A program made the translations under genes and the position numbers. A DNA stretch of 64,000 bases from Streptomyces sp. H39-S7 (GTDB taxonomy: Bacteria; Actinomycetota; Actinomycetes; Streptomycetales; Streptomycetaceae): contig NZ_JAPVLU010000029.1 of NCBI RefSeq assembly GCF_027158205.1, forward strand, positions 1-64,000, in the 5' to 3' direction. The notes under the pieces were generated by a model. It did no database searches. It saw only the letters and a program-made list of their open reading frames with translations, and was not told the DNA's origin. The stretch's first letter is position 1. Each line of letters starts with the position of its first letter. Below are positions 52,915-61,564 of this stretch, piece by piece.

Positions 52915-54050
52915 TCGGTGATCGTTCCTCGCAGGTAGTCGGCCGCGTGGCGGGCGCGCTCGCGCACGTCCGCCAGGTCGTCGCCGTAGGTGTTGACGTG
53001 GCCGACCTTGCGGCCGGGCTTCACGTCCTTTCCGTACATGTGGATCTTGAGCTGCGGGTCCCGCGCCATGCAGTGCAGGTACGCGGAGTACATGTCGGGG
53101 AAGTCGCCGCCGAGGACATTGCTCATGACCGTCCACTTCGCCCGCGGACGCGGGTCGCCGAGCGGCAGATCCAGGACGGCCCGCACGTGGTTGGCGAACT
53201 GGGAGGTGATCGCGCCGTCCTGCGTCCAGTGGCCGCTGTTGTGCGGGCGCATCGCCAGTTCGTTGACCAGGATCCGGCCGTCGCGGGTCTCGAACAGCTC
53301 GACCGCGAGGTGGCCGACGACACCCAGCTCGGCGGCGATGGTCAGCGCCAGCTGCTGGGCCTGCGCGGACAGCTCGGCGCCGAGGTCCGGCGCGGGGGCG
53401 ATGACGGTGTCGCACACCCCGTTGACCTGCACGGATTCCACGACCGGGTAGGCGACGGCCTGGCCGTGCGGCGAGCGCACCACGTTGGCCGCCAGCTCCC
53501 GTACGAAGTCGACCTTCTCCTCCGCGAGCACCGGGACGCCGGCCAGGAACGGATCCGTGGCCCCGTCCTCGTCGCGAACGACCCAGACGCCCTTGCCGTC
53601 GTACCCGCCGACCACCGTCTTGAGGACGACCGGGAAACCGTCACCCTCCGCCGCGAACCGCGCGACGTCCGCCGGGTCCGTGACGAGCCGGTGCCGCGGG
53701 CACGGCACCCCGATCTCGCTGAGCCTGGCCCGCATGACGCCCTTGTCGTGGGCGTGCTGCAGGGCGTCGGGGCCCGGCCGGACGGCGATGCCGTCCGCTT
53801 CCAGGGCCCGCAGGTGCTCGGTGGGGACGTGCTCGTGATCGAACGTGATCACGTCGCAGCCCTGTGCGAAGGCACGGAGGGTCTCCAGATCGCGGTAGTC
53901 GCCGACGACGACGTCGCCCACCACCTGCGCCGCGGAGTCCCGCGCGGTGTCGCTGAGGAGTTTGAATCTGATGCCGAGCGGGATACCCGCTTCGTGGGTC
54001 ATACGGGCGAGCTGGCCGCCGCCGACCATGCCGACTACCGGGAATGTCAC
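52911..54050 (-). CDS. purK: N5-carboxyaminoimidazole ribonucleotide synthase
   Basis: A 379-residue ATP-grasp enzyme making N5-CAIR from AIR, bicarbonate and ATP. The start is GTG 54050 with GGGGAA upstream ([22 protein letters not shown]). ATP-grasp motifs include [36 protein letters not shown] and [16 protein letters not shown]. purK precedes purE in the transcript, the usual actinobacterial order. A GtrA gene diverges upstream. Confidence 0.97.
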   Translation of the reverse strand: MTFPVVGMVGGGQLARMTHEAGIPLGIRFKLLSDTARDSAAQVVGDVVVGDYRDLETLRAFAQGCDVITFDHEHVPTEHLRALEADGIAVRPGPDALQHAHDKGVMRARLSEIGVPCPRHRLVTDPADVARFAAEGDGFPVVLKTVVGGYDGKGVWVVRDEDGATDPFLAGVPVLAEEKVDFVRELAANVVRSPHGQAVAYPVVESVQVNGVCDTVIAPAPDLGAELSAQAQQLALTIAAELGVVGHLAVELFETRDGRILVNELAMRPHNSGHWTQDGAITSQFANHVRAVLDLPLGDPRPRAKWTVMSNVLGGDFPDMYSAYLHCMARDPQLKIHMYGKDVKPGRKVGHVNTYGDDLADVRERARHAADYLRGTITE

Positions 54051-54222
54051 GTTCCCCAGGATATCGGGCGGGCGGGCCCCCGAATGACGCCCACCCACGG
54101 GCAGGGTCTCCGCCCGTGCGGTTAGCATGAAGAAGCCAGTACGACTGGAGCCACAGGGACACCAGGGACCCCGGACCGGTTACGGACGAGCCACACCGAC
54201 AGACAGGGCCGAGCGGATCATC

Positions 54223-54744
54223 ATGAGCGGACGCCAGACCGTGCAGTCGCGTTTGGGCTCGCTCTACCGCGAGATCGCCAAGTTCGGCGCGGTCGGCGGT
54301 GCGGGTGTCCTGGTCAACGTCGGGGTCTTCAACCTGGTCCGGCACAGCACCGGCCTGCAGACGGTCCGGGCGAGCATCATCGCCACCGCCGTATCGATTC
54401 TCTTCAACTACCTCGGCTTCCGGTACTTCACCTACCGTGACCGCGACCGCAGCAGCCGCTCGAAGGAGCTGGGCCTCTTCCTGGGCTTCAGCGCCGTCGG
54501 CCTGGTCATCGAGAACGCGGTGCTCTACGTGGCGACGTACGGGTTCGGCTGGGACAGCTCGCTGCAGAGCAACTTCTTCAAGTTCGCCGGCATCGGCGTG
54601 GCCACCCTCTTCCGCTTCTGGTCCTACCGGACCTGGGTCTTCAAGGCGCTGCCCGCCCGTGAGGTGGCGGAACAGGCGGAGTCGATACTCGCCGCGGCGG
54701 ACGCGGACCCCGATTCCGCGCCGCACAGCCGCGCCGCCCAGTAG
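54223..54744 (+). CDS. GtrA-family membrane protein
   Basis: A 173-residue protein with four membrane helices, starting MSGRQTVQSRLGSLYREIAKFGAVGGAGVLVNVGVFNLV, with FNYLGFRYFTYR and ATLFRFWSYRTWVF, both hallmarks of GtrA. Such proteins are thought to help flip polyprenyl-phosphate-linked sugars, in keeping with the envelope-glycan genes upstream. ATG 54223 is chosen. Its stop is 4 bp before the TA at the left end of the IS630-type transposon, so the gene itself is not broken. Confidence 0.92.
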   Translation: MSGRQTVQSRLGSLYREIAKFGAVGGAGVLVNVGVFNLVRHSTGLQTVRASIIATAVSILFNYLGFRYFTYRDRDRSSRSKELGLFLGFSAVGLVIENAVLYVATYGFGWDSSLQSNFFKFAGIGVATLFRFWSYRTWVFKALPAREVAEQAESILAAADADPDSAPHSRAAQ

Positions 54745-54750
54745 GGCCTA

Positions 54751-54780
54751 GTGCTACCGCCTGGAAGTCCTGCGGGGGTC
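54751..54780 (+). repeat. Left terminal inverted repeat
   Basis: Begins GTGCTACCGC and continues with AGTCCTGC and GGGG blocks shared, in inverted form, with 57591-57620. It ends within the stop codon of the HxlR gene. Confidence 0.88.
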
Positions 54781-55183
54781 ATGGAGCTGTGTTGGCGGCA
54801 TCCCAGCGTTGGCGGGATTCCGCGATGACTTCGCGGTGGTCGGCTGACCAGTCGGCGAGCGACTTGACCAGGAAAGTGAGGCTGTGGCCCATCGGGGTCA
54901 ACTCGTACTCGACCCGGGGCGGGACCTCGGGGTGGACGGTTCTGGAGACCAGGCCGTCGCGCTCCAGGCGGCGGACGGTCAAGGTGAGCATCCGTTGGGA
55001 GATGCCGGAGATCGCGCGTTGGAGCTGGCTGAATCGGCGTACTCCCTGGGCCAGTTCGACGATCACCAGGACCGACCACTTGTCCCCGACCCGGTCGAGG
55101 ACGTCGCGGATTCCGCAGTCCTCGTGTTCCTGGCCGCAGGAGACCACAGGAACTGTGGTTACTGCCATGTGCCCCACTGACAT
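54779..55183 (-). CDS. HxlR-family transcriptional regulator (transposon cargo)
   Basis: A 134-residue winged-helix repressor/activator. The HxlR core is CGIRDVLDRVGDKWSVLVIVELAQGVRRFSQLQRAISGISQRMLTLTVRRLERDGLVSRTVHPEVPPRVEYELTPMG. Two cysteines (C16 and C23) upstream of the helix could serve as electrophile or redox sensors, as in YodB-type members. ATG 55183 has a near-perfect AAGGAGG 7 nt upstream. It is divergent from the oxidoreductase gene (84 bp), which it probably controls, a very common HxlR pairing. Confidence 0.92.
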   Translation of the reverse strand: MSVGHMAVTTVPVVSCGQEHEDCGIRDVLDRVGDKWSVLVIVELAQGVRRFSQLQRAISGISQRMLTLTVRRLERDGLVSRTVHPEVPPRVEYELTPMGHSLTFLVKSLADWSADHREVIAESRQRWDAANTAP

Positions 55184-55267
55184 TGAAGTGCCTCCTTACG
55201 AGGTGTTCTCCGGTTATCGATGATGGTGTCAGTTACCGAAGAGAACCACTAGCGAGGGGATGAACCG

Positions 55268-56110
55268 ATGATCCTTGTCACCGGTGCCACGGGCGGCCTG
55301 GGGAAGCTCGTCGTTGAGCGTCTGGCTGGGCGTGACGACGTGGTGGTCGGCACGCGGACTCCGCAGAACATTCCGGCAGGGGTACCGGTGAGGCGCATCG
55401 ACTTCGACGATCCGACTTCCTTGAGGGACGGCTTCGCCGGCGTCGACACGCTCTTGCTCATCTCGGCCGGGGACGGCGAGGACGACGTGGTCATCGCACG
55501 TCACGGCGCGGCAATCGAGGCGGCGGAGAAGGTCGGGGTCGAGCACATCGTCTACACCAGCCTTTCCGCCGCAGGGGATCATCTGACCTATGCGCTGCCC
55601 CACCGCTGGACCGAGCTCAGGCTGATGAGGGGCACCACGCGCTGGACGATCCTGCGCAATGGCCTCTACGCGGAGCTGCTTGCGATGTTCGCCGTCACGG
55701 ACCCCGGCGGTAAGGTCACCGTTCCGCTGGGGGATGGACGGCTGGCCGCAGTAGCTCGCGAGGATCTGGCCGACGTTGCCGTACGGGTTGTCACCGACGT
55801 GTCCTCGCACGTGGGACGGTCCTACGAGCTGGTCGGGGAGCAGGCGATCGGCGGCGACGACCTCGCTCGGCTCGTCGCCGAGGCTACCGGGACCTCCGTC
55901 TCCTTCGAGCCGGGCACCCTGGCCCAGGCTCGCGCATCGATCGCTGCCTCTGGAGCGGCCGCCTTCCAGGTCCCGATGCTTGTGGGCACCTTCTCCGCGA
56001 TCGCGGGGGGTTTCATGGGCGGCACCGAGAGCGATCTCGCCAAACTGCTTGGCAAGACCCCGCGTTCCGCCCTCGGTGTCATCACCGCCGCGGTGAACGC
56101 GCGGCAGTGA
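55268..56110 (+). CDS. NmrA-like NAD(P)H-binding oxidoreductase (transposon cargo)
   Basis: A 280-residue atypical short-chain dehydrogenase. The dinucleotide motif is VTGATGGLGKLVVERL (4-19), with VGTRTP at 27-32 for cofactor choice, then AAEKVGVEHIVYTSLSAAGDH and WTILRNGLYAELLAMF. It resembles quinone reductase QOR2/YtfG-type and NmrA proteins that use NAD(P)H to reduce quinones or sense redox state. ATG 55268 follows GAGGGG. It is convergent with the transposase gene (13 bp between stops). Confidence 0.9.
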   Translation: MILVTGATGGLGKLVVERLAGRDDVVVGTRTPQNIPAGVPVRRIDFDDPTSLRDGFAGVDTLLLISAGDGEDDVVIARHGAAIEAAEKVGVEHIVYTSLSAAGDHLTYALPHRWTELRLMRGTTRWTILRNGLYAELLAMFAVTDPGGKVTVPLGDGRLAAVAREDLADVAVRVVTDVSSHVGRSYELVGEQAIGGDDLARLVAEATGTSVSFEPGTLAQARASIAASGAAAFQVPMLVGTFSAIAGGFMGGTESDLAKLLGKTPRSALGVITAAVNARQ

Positions 56111-56123
56111 TCGCTGAGTGGTT

Positions 56124-57212
56124 TCACGCCGCTTTGAGTGGGCTGCCGTCGTAGGTCCAGCGGAACGGGTGAGCGTCCTCGTTGTACGCGATGGTGAAGC
56201 CGTCGATGCGGTCGAGGAGGTTCTGGCGGGAGGTGAACTCGCCGCGCCGGATGAGCCGACGACCGAGGATCGAGAAGAAGATCTCCACCTGGTTCAACCA
56301 CGAAGCGTGCTTGGGCGTGTGGTGGACCACGAACCGGGGATGGACCTTGAGCCAGGCCCGGGTGGCCTTGGAGGTGTGCGAGGAGCCGTTGTCCATCACC
56401 AGGTGGATCGTCAGTTCCTTGTTGATCCAGGTGTCCAGGCGGTGCAGGAAGCGGATGAAGTGCTTGGAGTCGTTGCGGGGCAGCTCCTCGGTGATCACCT
56501 CGCCGGTGTGCACATTGAGCGCGGCGGTGATCGAGGCGGTGCCGTGGCGGCGGTACTCGAACTCCACCCGTTCCGCACGGCCGGGCGCGAGCGGGACGGT
56601 GGGGTGGCGGCGCGAGCGGGCACCCATCGCGGTCTTCTCGTCCACACTGATCACCACCGAGTTGGCGGGGCAGTGCCGGTACAGGTCGCAGACCTCCGCC
56701 GCGCGGGTGAAGAACGCCGGGTCCTGCGGGCGGGTCAGCCAGCCGCGCACCCGGTGTGGCTTGAGGTCCAGGTCCCGCAGGATCCGTCCGACCTGGGATC
56801 GGGAGATCCCGGTGTCGGACAGGAAGGTGGCGATGCCGGCCTGGGTCCACTGCGAGTCGCCCTCGGGACGCTGGGAAGTCACCGTGGCCACGATCCGCAA
56901 CCGGTCCTCGGGCGTGTACCTCCGCGGGCGGCCCGAGCGTTTGCGGTCGGCCAGGCCGTCCATGCCCTGCTCGCACCAGCGCCTGCGCCACCGCCGCACG
57001 GTGTCCACGCCGCACCGCAGGTCGTCGGCGATCGCCTCGCTGCTCGTGCCGTCGGCGGCGGCCAGGACGATGCGGGCGCGCTGCACCTGGCGGGCCTGGG
57101 CGGTCGCCTTGCGGGCGACCGCCTCCAGTGCCACCCGCTCCGCCCCGCCGAGTGTGACCTGCCACGGGCTGGGCACCCCCACCGCCACCGCTCCCCACCA
57201 CCGGTCGATCAT
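56124..57212 (-). CDS. IS630-family transposase
   Basis: A 362-residue intact DDE transposase. An N-terminal helix-turn-helix pair (SSEAIADDLRCGVDTVRRWRRRW; GRPRRYTPEDRLRIVATV) is followed by the catalytic triad Asp191 (VDEKTA), Asp274 (VMDNGSSH) and Glu310 (WLNQVEIFFSILGRR). Length and motifs are complete, so the protein should be active. It is divergent from the small hypothetical gene (35 bp). It should recognise the GTGCTACCGC ends of the element. Confidence 0.95.
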   Translation of the reverse strand: MIDRWWGAVAVGVPSPWQVTLGGAERVALEAVARKATAQARQVQRARIVLAAADGTSSEAIADDLRCGVDTVRRWRRRWCEQGMDGLADRKRSGRPRRYTPEDRLRIVATVTSQRPEGDSQWTQAGIATFLSDTGISRSQVGRILRDLDLKPHRVRGWLTRPQDPAFFTRAAEVCDLYRHCPANSVVISVDEKTAMGARSRRHPTVPLAPGRAERVEFEYRRHGTASITAALNVHTGEVITEELPRNDSKHFIRFLHRLDTWINKELTIHLVMDNGSSHTSKATRAWLKVHPRFVVHHTPKHASWLNQVEIFFSILGRRLIRRGEFTSRQNLLDRIDGFTIAYNEDAHPFRWTYDGSPLKAA

Positions 57213-57247
57213 GACAAGCGGGCAGGGTATCGGCCACCCTGGGCACC

Positions 57248-57607
57248 ATGCCCGCCAAACCCGTACCGGAATTCACCAAGCTCGCCGTCGCCTCCCGACT
57301 GCGCGACCACGCCGCGACCCGCTGGCCGCAGCTGACCGACCTGACGGTGCGCTGGCGGGGCCAGTTCGTCTACGCGGCCGCCACCCTGCCCGGCGAGGAC
57401 GAACCCGCACCCCTGTTCCGCCTGCGCTACCTCGGCACGCCCGACCTGTGGGACTTCGCCATCCACCTGGGCAGCAGCAACGCCTACGAAGACTCCCTCC
57501 TGCCCTCAGGCAGCCCCGAGGGCACCCCCGAAGAAGCCCTCGATTGCGCCTGCGGGCTGTACCTCAGCGACCCCTCCGCATGGCTCCAACCACCCCAGCA
57601 GGACTAA
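57248..57607 (+). CDS. Small hypothetical protein at transposon right end
   Basis: A 119-residue soluble protein, MPAKPVPEFTKLAVASRLRDH, with RWRGQFVYAAATLPGEDEPAPLFRLRYLGTPDLWDFAIHLGSSNAYEDS and a CACGLYL motif. No domain is recognised. Its stop lies 3 bp from the 57611 inverted repeat core, inside the right terminal repeat, so it belongs to the element. It could be an accessory protein of the IS630 group or a further passenger. Confidence 0.8.
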   Translation: MPAKPVPEFTKLAVASRLRDHAATRWPQLTDLTVRWRGQFVYAAATLPGEDEPAPLFRLRYLGTPDLWDFAIHLGSSNAYEDSLLPSGSPEGTPEEALDCACGLYLSDPSAWLQPPQQD

Positions 57608-57620
57608 CGCGCGGTAGCAC
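57591..57620 (-). repeat. Right terminal inverted repeat
   Basis: On the minus strand it begins GTGCTACCGC and pairs with 54751-54780 (about 24/30 identical). It is immediately followed by TA, the target duplication, which also forms part of the stop codon of the histidine kinase. Confidence 0.88.
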
Positions 57621-58903
57621 TAGGCGGCGTCGCCGGCGTCCTCGCGGGGGCGCCGCGGCTCTCCTGACCTGTCCTCCTGGGCCAGGAAGAGCGCGAAGAC
57701 CGGCGGGCGCTGCTGGAGCAGCTCCAGCCGTCCGCCGTCCGCCTCGGCCAGGTCGCGGGCGACGGCCAGCCCCAGTCCGGTGGAGTTGCGGCCGCTGACC
57801 GTCCGCTCGAAGACCCGTGCGCCCAGGTCAGGCGGTACGCCCGGCCCGTCGTCCGTGACCTCCACGACCGCCTGGTTGCCGGTCACCCGGGTGTGCAGGC
57901 CGACCGTGCCGGCGCCGTGCATGAGCGAGTTCTCGATGAGGGTGGCCAGCACCTGGGAGACCGCGCCGGGAGTGCCGACGGCCCGCAGGCCCGTGGTGCC
58001 GGAGCGGGTGATGGTGCGCCCGTCGCTCTGCGAGGCCGGGCGCCACTCCTCCATCTGCTGCTTGATCACGTCGTCGAGGTCGAAGTCGATCGCGGAGCCG
58101 GAGCGCGGGTCGCGGGCGTTGGTCAGCAGCCGCTGCACGACGTCGGTGAGCCGTTCGACCTGGCCCAGCGCGATCGTCGCCTCCTCCTTGACGGCGTCCT
58201 CGTCGTCCGCGGTGGCGACGATCTCCTCCAGCCGCATCGAGAGCGCCGTCAGGGGCGTGCGCAGCTGGTGCGAGGCGTCGGCGGCGAGCCGCCGCTCGGC
58301 GGTGAGCATGCGGCCGATCCGCTCGGCGCTCGCGTCCAGCACGTCGGCGATCCGGTCCAGCTCCGGCACCCCGTAGCGGCGGTGCCGCGGGCGCGGGTCG
58401 CCGGAGCCGAGCCGCTCGGCGGTCTCCGCGAGGTCGGTGAGCGGGCTGCCCAGGCGGCGGGCCTGCCGCACCGCGAGGATCACGGCCGCGAGCACGGCGA
58501 GGAGCGCGACGGCCAGGATGACCAGCAGGGTCCTGCCGATCTCCTGGCTGATCTTGGAACGGGACTCCTCGACGACGACGGTCGCGCCGTCCTCGCCCCG
58601 CTGGGTGGAGGTGATCACCCGGCCGGAGGGCTTCTTCCCGATCTCGATGGGCGCGCTGCCCGGGATCCGTACGACGGCGAACCGGTCGGCCGCCACCTGC
58701 TGCGCCAGCGAGCCGGTGTCGACCTTCTCGCCGCCGGCCCGCCGGCTCTCGACGCTCCCCGCCAGCCGGACCGCCTCGGAGTCGACGCTCTCCTGCGCGC
58801 TGCTCTCGATCGTGCGCGTCTCGACGATGACGAGCGAGAGCCCGAAGACCGCGATGACGACGAGGACGACGGCGAGCGTGGAGGAGATCAGTCGGCGGCG
58901 CAT
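57620..58903 (-). CDS. Two-component sensor histidine kinase
   Basis: A 427-residue membrane kinase with two N-terminal membrane helices (LISSTLAVVLVVIAVFGLSLVIV and TLLVILAVALLAVLAAVILAV) enclosing a ~90-residue extracytoplasmic sensor. HAMP follows, then HisKA with phospho-acceptor His212 in DASHQLRTPLTAL, and HATPase motifs LIENSLMHG (N-box), DDGPGVP (G1) and GLGLAVARDLAEADGG (G2). The stop codon TAG includes the TA duplicated by the adjacent transposon, so the reading frame was preserved on insertion. It lies 23 bp downstream of its response regulator. Confidence 0.95.
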   Translation of the reverse strand: MRRRLISSTLAVVLVVIAVFGLSLVIVETRTIESSAQESVDSEAVRLAGSVESRRAGGEKVDTGSLAQQVAADRFAVVRIPGSAPIEIGKKPSGRVITSTQRGEDGATVVVEESRSKISQEIGRTLLVILAVALLAVLAAVILAVRQARRLGSPLTDLAETAERLGSGDPRPRHRRYGVPELDRIADVLDASAERIGRMLTAERRLAADASHQLRTPLTALSMRLEEIVATADDEDAVKEEATIALGQVERLTDVVQRLLTNARDPRSGSAIDFDLDDVIKQQMEEWRPASQSDGRTITRSGTTGLRAVGTPGAVSQVLATLIENSLMHGAGTVGLHTRVTGNQAVVEVTDDGPGVPPDLGARVFERTVSGRNSTGLGLAVARDLAEADGGRLELLQQRPPVFALFLAQEDRSGEPRRPREDAGDAA

Positions 58904-58926
58904 GGGAGAAGCGTGTCAGCCTTCGG

Positions 58927-59601
58927 CTAGTTCTTCTCGAACCGGAACCCGACACCGCGGACGGTGGAGATGTACCGGGGCGCGGTCGCGTCGTCGCCGA
59001 GCTTCTTGCGCAGCCAGGAGATGTGCATGTCGAGCGTCTTCGTCGACGACCACCACGTGGTGTCCCAGACCTCGCGCATCAGTTGCTCACGGGTGACGAC
59101 CCGGCCCGCGTCGCGCACCAGGACCCGCAGGAGGTCGAACTCCTTCGCCGTGAGCTGCAACTCGTCGTCGCCCATCCACGCGCGGTGCGACTCGACGTCG
59201 ATCCGCACCCCGTGGGTGGAGGGCTGCGGCGCGTCGGTGGTGCCGCGGCGCAGCAGCGCCCGCACGCGCGCGAGCAGTTCGGCGAGCCGGAACGGCTTGG
59301 TGACGTAGTCGTCGGCGCCCGCGTCCAGGCCGACCACCGTGTCGACCTCGTCGGCGCGCGCGGTGAGGACCAGCACCGGGAAGGTGTGCCCCTCCGTACG
59401 GATCCTGCGGCATACGTCGAGGCCGTCCATGCCGGGCAGCCCCAGGTCGAGCACCACCAGGTCGACGGCGCCCAACAGGGCGGCTTCGAGCGCGGTGGGC
59501 CCGTCCTCACGCACTTCGACCTCGTATCCCTCGCGGCGCAGGGCGCGCGCGAGGGGTTCCGAGATGGATGCGTCGTCCTCGGCAAGAAGTACGCGGGTCA
59601 T
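58927..59601 (-). CDS. OmpR-type response regulator
   Basis: A 224-residue regulator with a receiver domain (acidic pocket LLAEDD, phospho-acceptor Asp52 in VVLDLGLPGMDG, LTARAD, KPF) and a C-terminal winged helix (LTAKEFDLLRVLVRDAGRVVTREQLMREVW ... LDMHISWLRKKLG ... ISTVRGVGFRFE). ATG 59601 is chosen; the 372-residue frame extending upstream runs through promoter DNA. It is the partner of the downstream kinase; target genes are not evident, though the divergent peptide transporter is a candidate. Confidence 0.96.
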   Translation of the reverse strand: MTRVLLAEDDASISEPLARALRREGYEVEVREDGPTALEAALLGAVDLVVLDLGLPGMDGLDVCRRIRTEGHTFPVLVLTARADEVDTVVGLDAGADDYVTKPFRLAELLARVRALLRRGTTDAPQPSTHGVRIDVESHRAWMGDDELQLTAKEFDLLRVLVRDAGRVVTREQLMREVWDTTWWSSTKTLDMHISWLRKKLGDDATAPRYISTVRGVGFRFEKN

Positions 59602-59944
59602 GGGCTTGATGGTAGTCCGCGCGGACAGGGGCCGAGGTAGCGGTGCCAACACCCCTGTGAGGTAGGTCTCAAGACGCCCTATACCACGCGTCGCACTGCC
59701 ATAAAGTAATGAATCGCCCGTAGCAGTACTCGGGGCCCGTACGCGCGCAACCCGCGCCGAAGGCCCCTTCTGGGACGGGGCCGGTATAAACCGGCATCGA
59801 GTGATTGACCTGACGGCCGGGTCCGCGGCGCGAACGCGCGGCGGGCGTGGATCCCGGCGCGCCCCCATAGCGCGCCGGTGCCGGCCACCCCCACCGGGCG
59901 CGCGGTCTGTTCCGTCGCGCGTCCCGAGCGAACAAGGATCGACC
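59602..59944. promoter_or_regulatory. Divergent promoter region, response regulator / POT transporter
   Basis: A 343-bp gap with no credible gene. It includes a dyad GCCGGT-ATAA-ACCGGC (59780-59795), a leftward -10-like TATAGG (59678-59683), and TTGACC (about 59804-59809) as a rightward -35 candidate. An AT-rich patch ATAAAGTAATGAATCG lies near 59701. Confidence 0.45.
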
Positions 59945-61474
59945 ATGGCGTCCAGCCTGACGAAGGACGCCGCCCCGCAGGGGACCCCTGCTCCGGGCGG
60001 CAAGACCTTCTTCGGCCACCCCCGCGGCCTGGCCACTCTCTTCATGACCGAGATGTGGGAGCGATTCAGCTTCTACGGCATGAAGGCCCTCCTCCCGCTC
60101 TACCTCATCGCCGGTGGCCCCGGCGCCGAGGAGGGCTCCCAGGGCGGCGGTCTCGCGATGACGGCGGCCACGGCCGTGGCCATCTACTCCATCTACATGG
60201 CGATGGTGTACCTGCTCGCCATGCCCGGCGGCTGGTTCGGCGACCGGGTCTGGGGGCCCCGCAAGACCGTCGCCATCGCGGCGGGCATCATCATGGCCGG
60301 CCACCTGACGCTGGCCGTCCCCGGCCAGGCGATGTTCTTCGTCGGCCTGGCCCTGGTCGCGCTCGGCTCCGGCCTGCTCAAGGCGAACATCTCGACGATG
60401 GTCGGTCACCTCTACGACGGGCCGAACGACCCGCGTCGCGACGGCGGCTTCACCGTCTTCTACATGGGCATCAACATAGGTGCCTTCGCCGCCCCGCTTA
60501 TCATCGGGACCGTCGGCCAGAACTACAGCTGGCACCTGGGCTTCGCCCTCGCCGCGGTCGGTATGGCGCTGGGCCTCGTCCAGTTCCTTCTCGGCACCCG
60601 CCACCTGAGCGCGCGCAGCAGCCTCGTCCCGAAGCCGCTGTCGGTCGAGGAGCGCAACTCCACCGTCCGCAAGGGCCTGCTGTGGCTGATCGCCGCCGCG
60701 GTCTTCTACGGTGTGGTCGTCTTCACCGGGCACTACACGCTCAACTGGGCGCTGGTGCCGATCACCGTGATCGGTCTCGTGATCCCGGTCGGCGTCCTGG
60801 TGCGGATAAAGAAGGACAAGGAGCTGTCGGCCGCCGAGCAGTCCAAGATGAGCGGCTACATCTGGTTCTTCGTCGCCGCCGCCGTCTTCTGGATGATCTA
60901 CGACCAGGGCGGATCGACGATGTCGATCTTCGGCGAGACGAAGACGCGGGGTTCGGTGTTCGGCATCGACTTCCCGTCCTCGTGGTTCCAGTCCGTGAAC
61001 CCGCTGTTCGTCATGGCGCTGGCCCCGGTCATCGCCTGGGGCTGGATCTGGCTGGCGAGGAAGAACCGCGAACCGAGCACCACGGTGAAGTTCGCCATGG
61101 GCCTGTTCCTCATCGGTGCCTCGTTCGTCGTCTTCGTCGTCCCGATGGGTCTGGCCTCGGACGGTACGAAGGTCAGCCCGATGTGGCTGGTCATGATCTA
61201 CATGATCCAGACCATCGGTGAGCTCTGCCTCTCGCCGGTCGGCCTCTCGGTCACCACGAAGATGGCCCCCGCCAAGTACGGCAGCCAGATGATGGGTGTC
61301 TGGTTCCTCGCGGTCACCGCGGGCGACTGCACCACCAGCCTGCTGTCCATCGCGGGTGTGGACCTGAACGGCAGCGGCATGGTGGGCCTCGAAGCGGCCC
61401 TCGCGATCCTCGCCGGGTTCGCCGTCTGGATGTACCGCAAGAAGGTCGTCGCGCTGATGGGCGACGTCCGCTGA
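59945..61474 (+). CDS. POT/PTR-family proton-dependent oligopeptide transporter
   Basis: A 509-residue major-facilitator protein importing di- or tripeptides with protons. The family signature ExxERFxYYG appears as EMWERFSFYGMKALLPLYL (~37-55); GGWFGDRVWGPRKT, GLLKANISTMVGHLYD (PTR2 motif), and FTVFYMGINIGAFAAPLI follow, with about 14 membrane helices. ATG 59945 with AAGGATC upstream is used. The neighbouring two-component system is divergent. Confidence 0.95.
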   Translation: MASSLTKDAAPQGTPAPGGKTFFGHPRGLATLFMTEMWERFSFYGMKALLPLYLIAGGPGAEEGSQGGGLAMTAATAVAIYSIYMAMVYLLAMPGGWFGDRVWGPRKTVAIAAGIIMAGHLTLAVPGQAMFFVGLALVALGSGLLKANISTMVGHLYDGPNDPRRDGGFTVFYMGINIGAFAAPLIIGTVGQNYSWHLGFALAAVGMALGLVQFLLGTRHLSARSSLVPKPLSVEERNSTVRKGLLWLIAAAVFYGVVVFTGHYTLNWALVPITVIGLVIPVGVLVRIKKDKELSAAEQSKMSGYIWFFVAAAVFWMIYDQGGSTMSIFGETKTRGSVFGIDFPSSWFQSVNPLFVMALAPVIAWGWIWLARKNREPSTTVKFAMGLFLIGASFVVFVVPMGLASDGTKVSPMWLVMIYMIQTIGELCLSPVGLSVTTKMAPAKYGSQMMGVWFLAVTAGDCTTSLLSIAGVDLNGSGMVGLEAALAILAGFAVWMYRKKVVALMGDVR

Positions 61475-61496
61475 CGTCACCTCCCGCGCCCGCGTG

Positions 61497-61538
61497 ACGA
61501 GGCCCCGGTGACCGTACGAACGGTCGCCGGGGCCTCGT
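61497..61538. terminator. Bidirectional terminator
   Basis: 12-bp stem ACGAGGCCCCGG / CCGGGGCCTCGT with an internal loop and a further 5-bp ACCGT/ACGGT stem, between convergent transporter and surface-protein genes. Confidence 0.85.
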
Positions 61539-61564
61539 GCGCGCTGTGCGCGTCGCGTGCGGTG

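Larger units (their letters stand above)
54751..57620. mobile_element. IS630-type transposon with passenger genes
   Basis: A complete 2870-bp element. The ends are inverted repeats GTGCTACCGC (54751-54760) and GCGGTAGCAC (57611-57620), extending to about 24 of 30 matching positions. The element is flanked by TA on both sides (54749-54750, 57621-57622), the duplication expected of IS630/Tc1-mariner transposition, and the rebuilt target would read CCTAGG. It holds four genes: HxlR regulator, NmrA-type oxidoreductase, IS630 transposase and a small hypothetical. The outer genes stop directly at or inside the terminal repeats. No further copy of the end sequence is seen inside, so the oxidoreductase pair is cargo. 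Confidence 0.88.

Noticed and set aside
55184-55267. A defined HxlR operator
   Set aside because: CGGTTAT and GTTACCG form only a partial inverted repeat; I could not define a convincing dyad.
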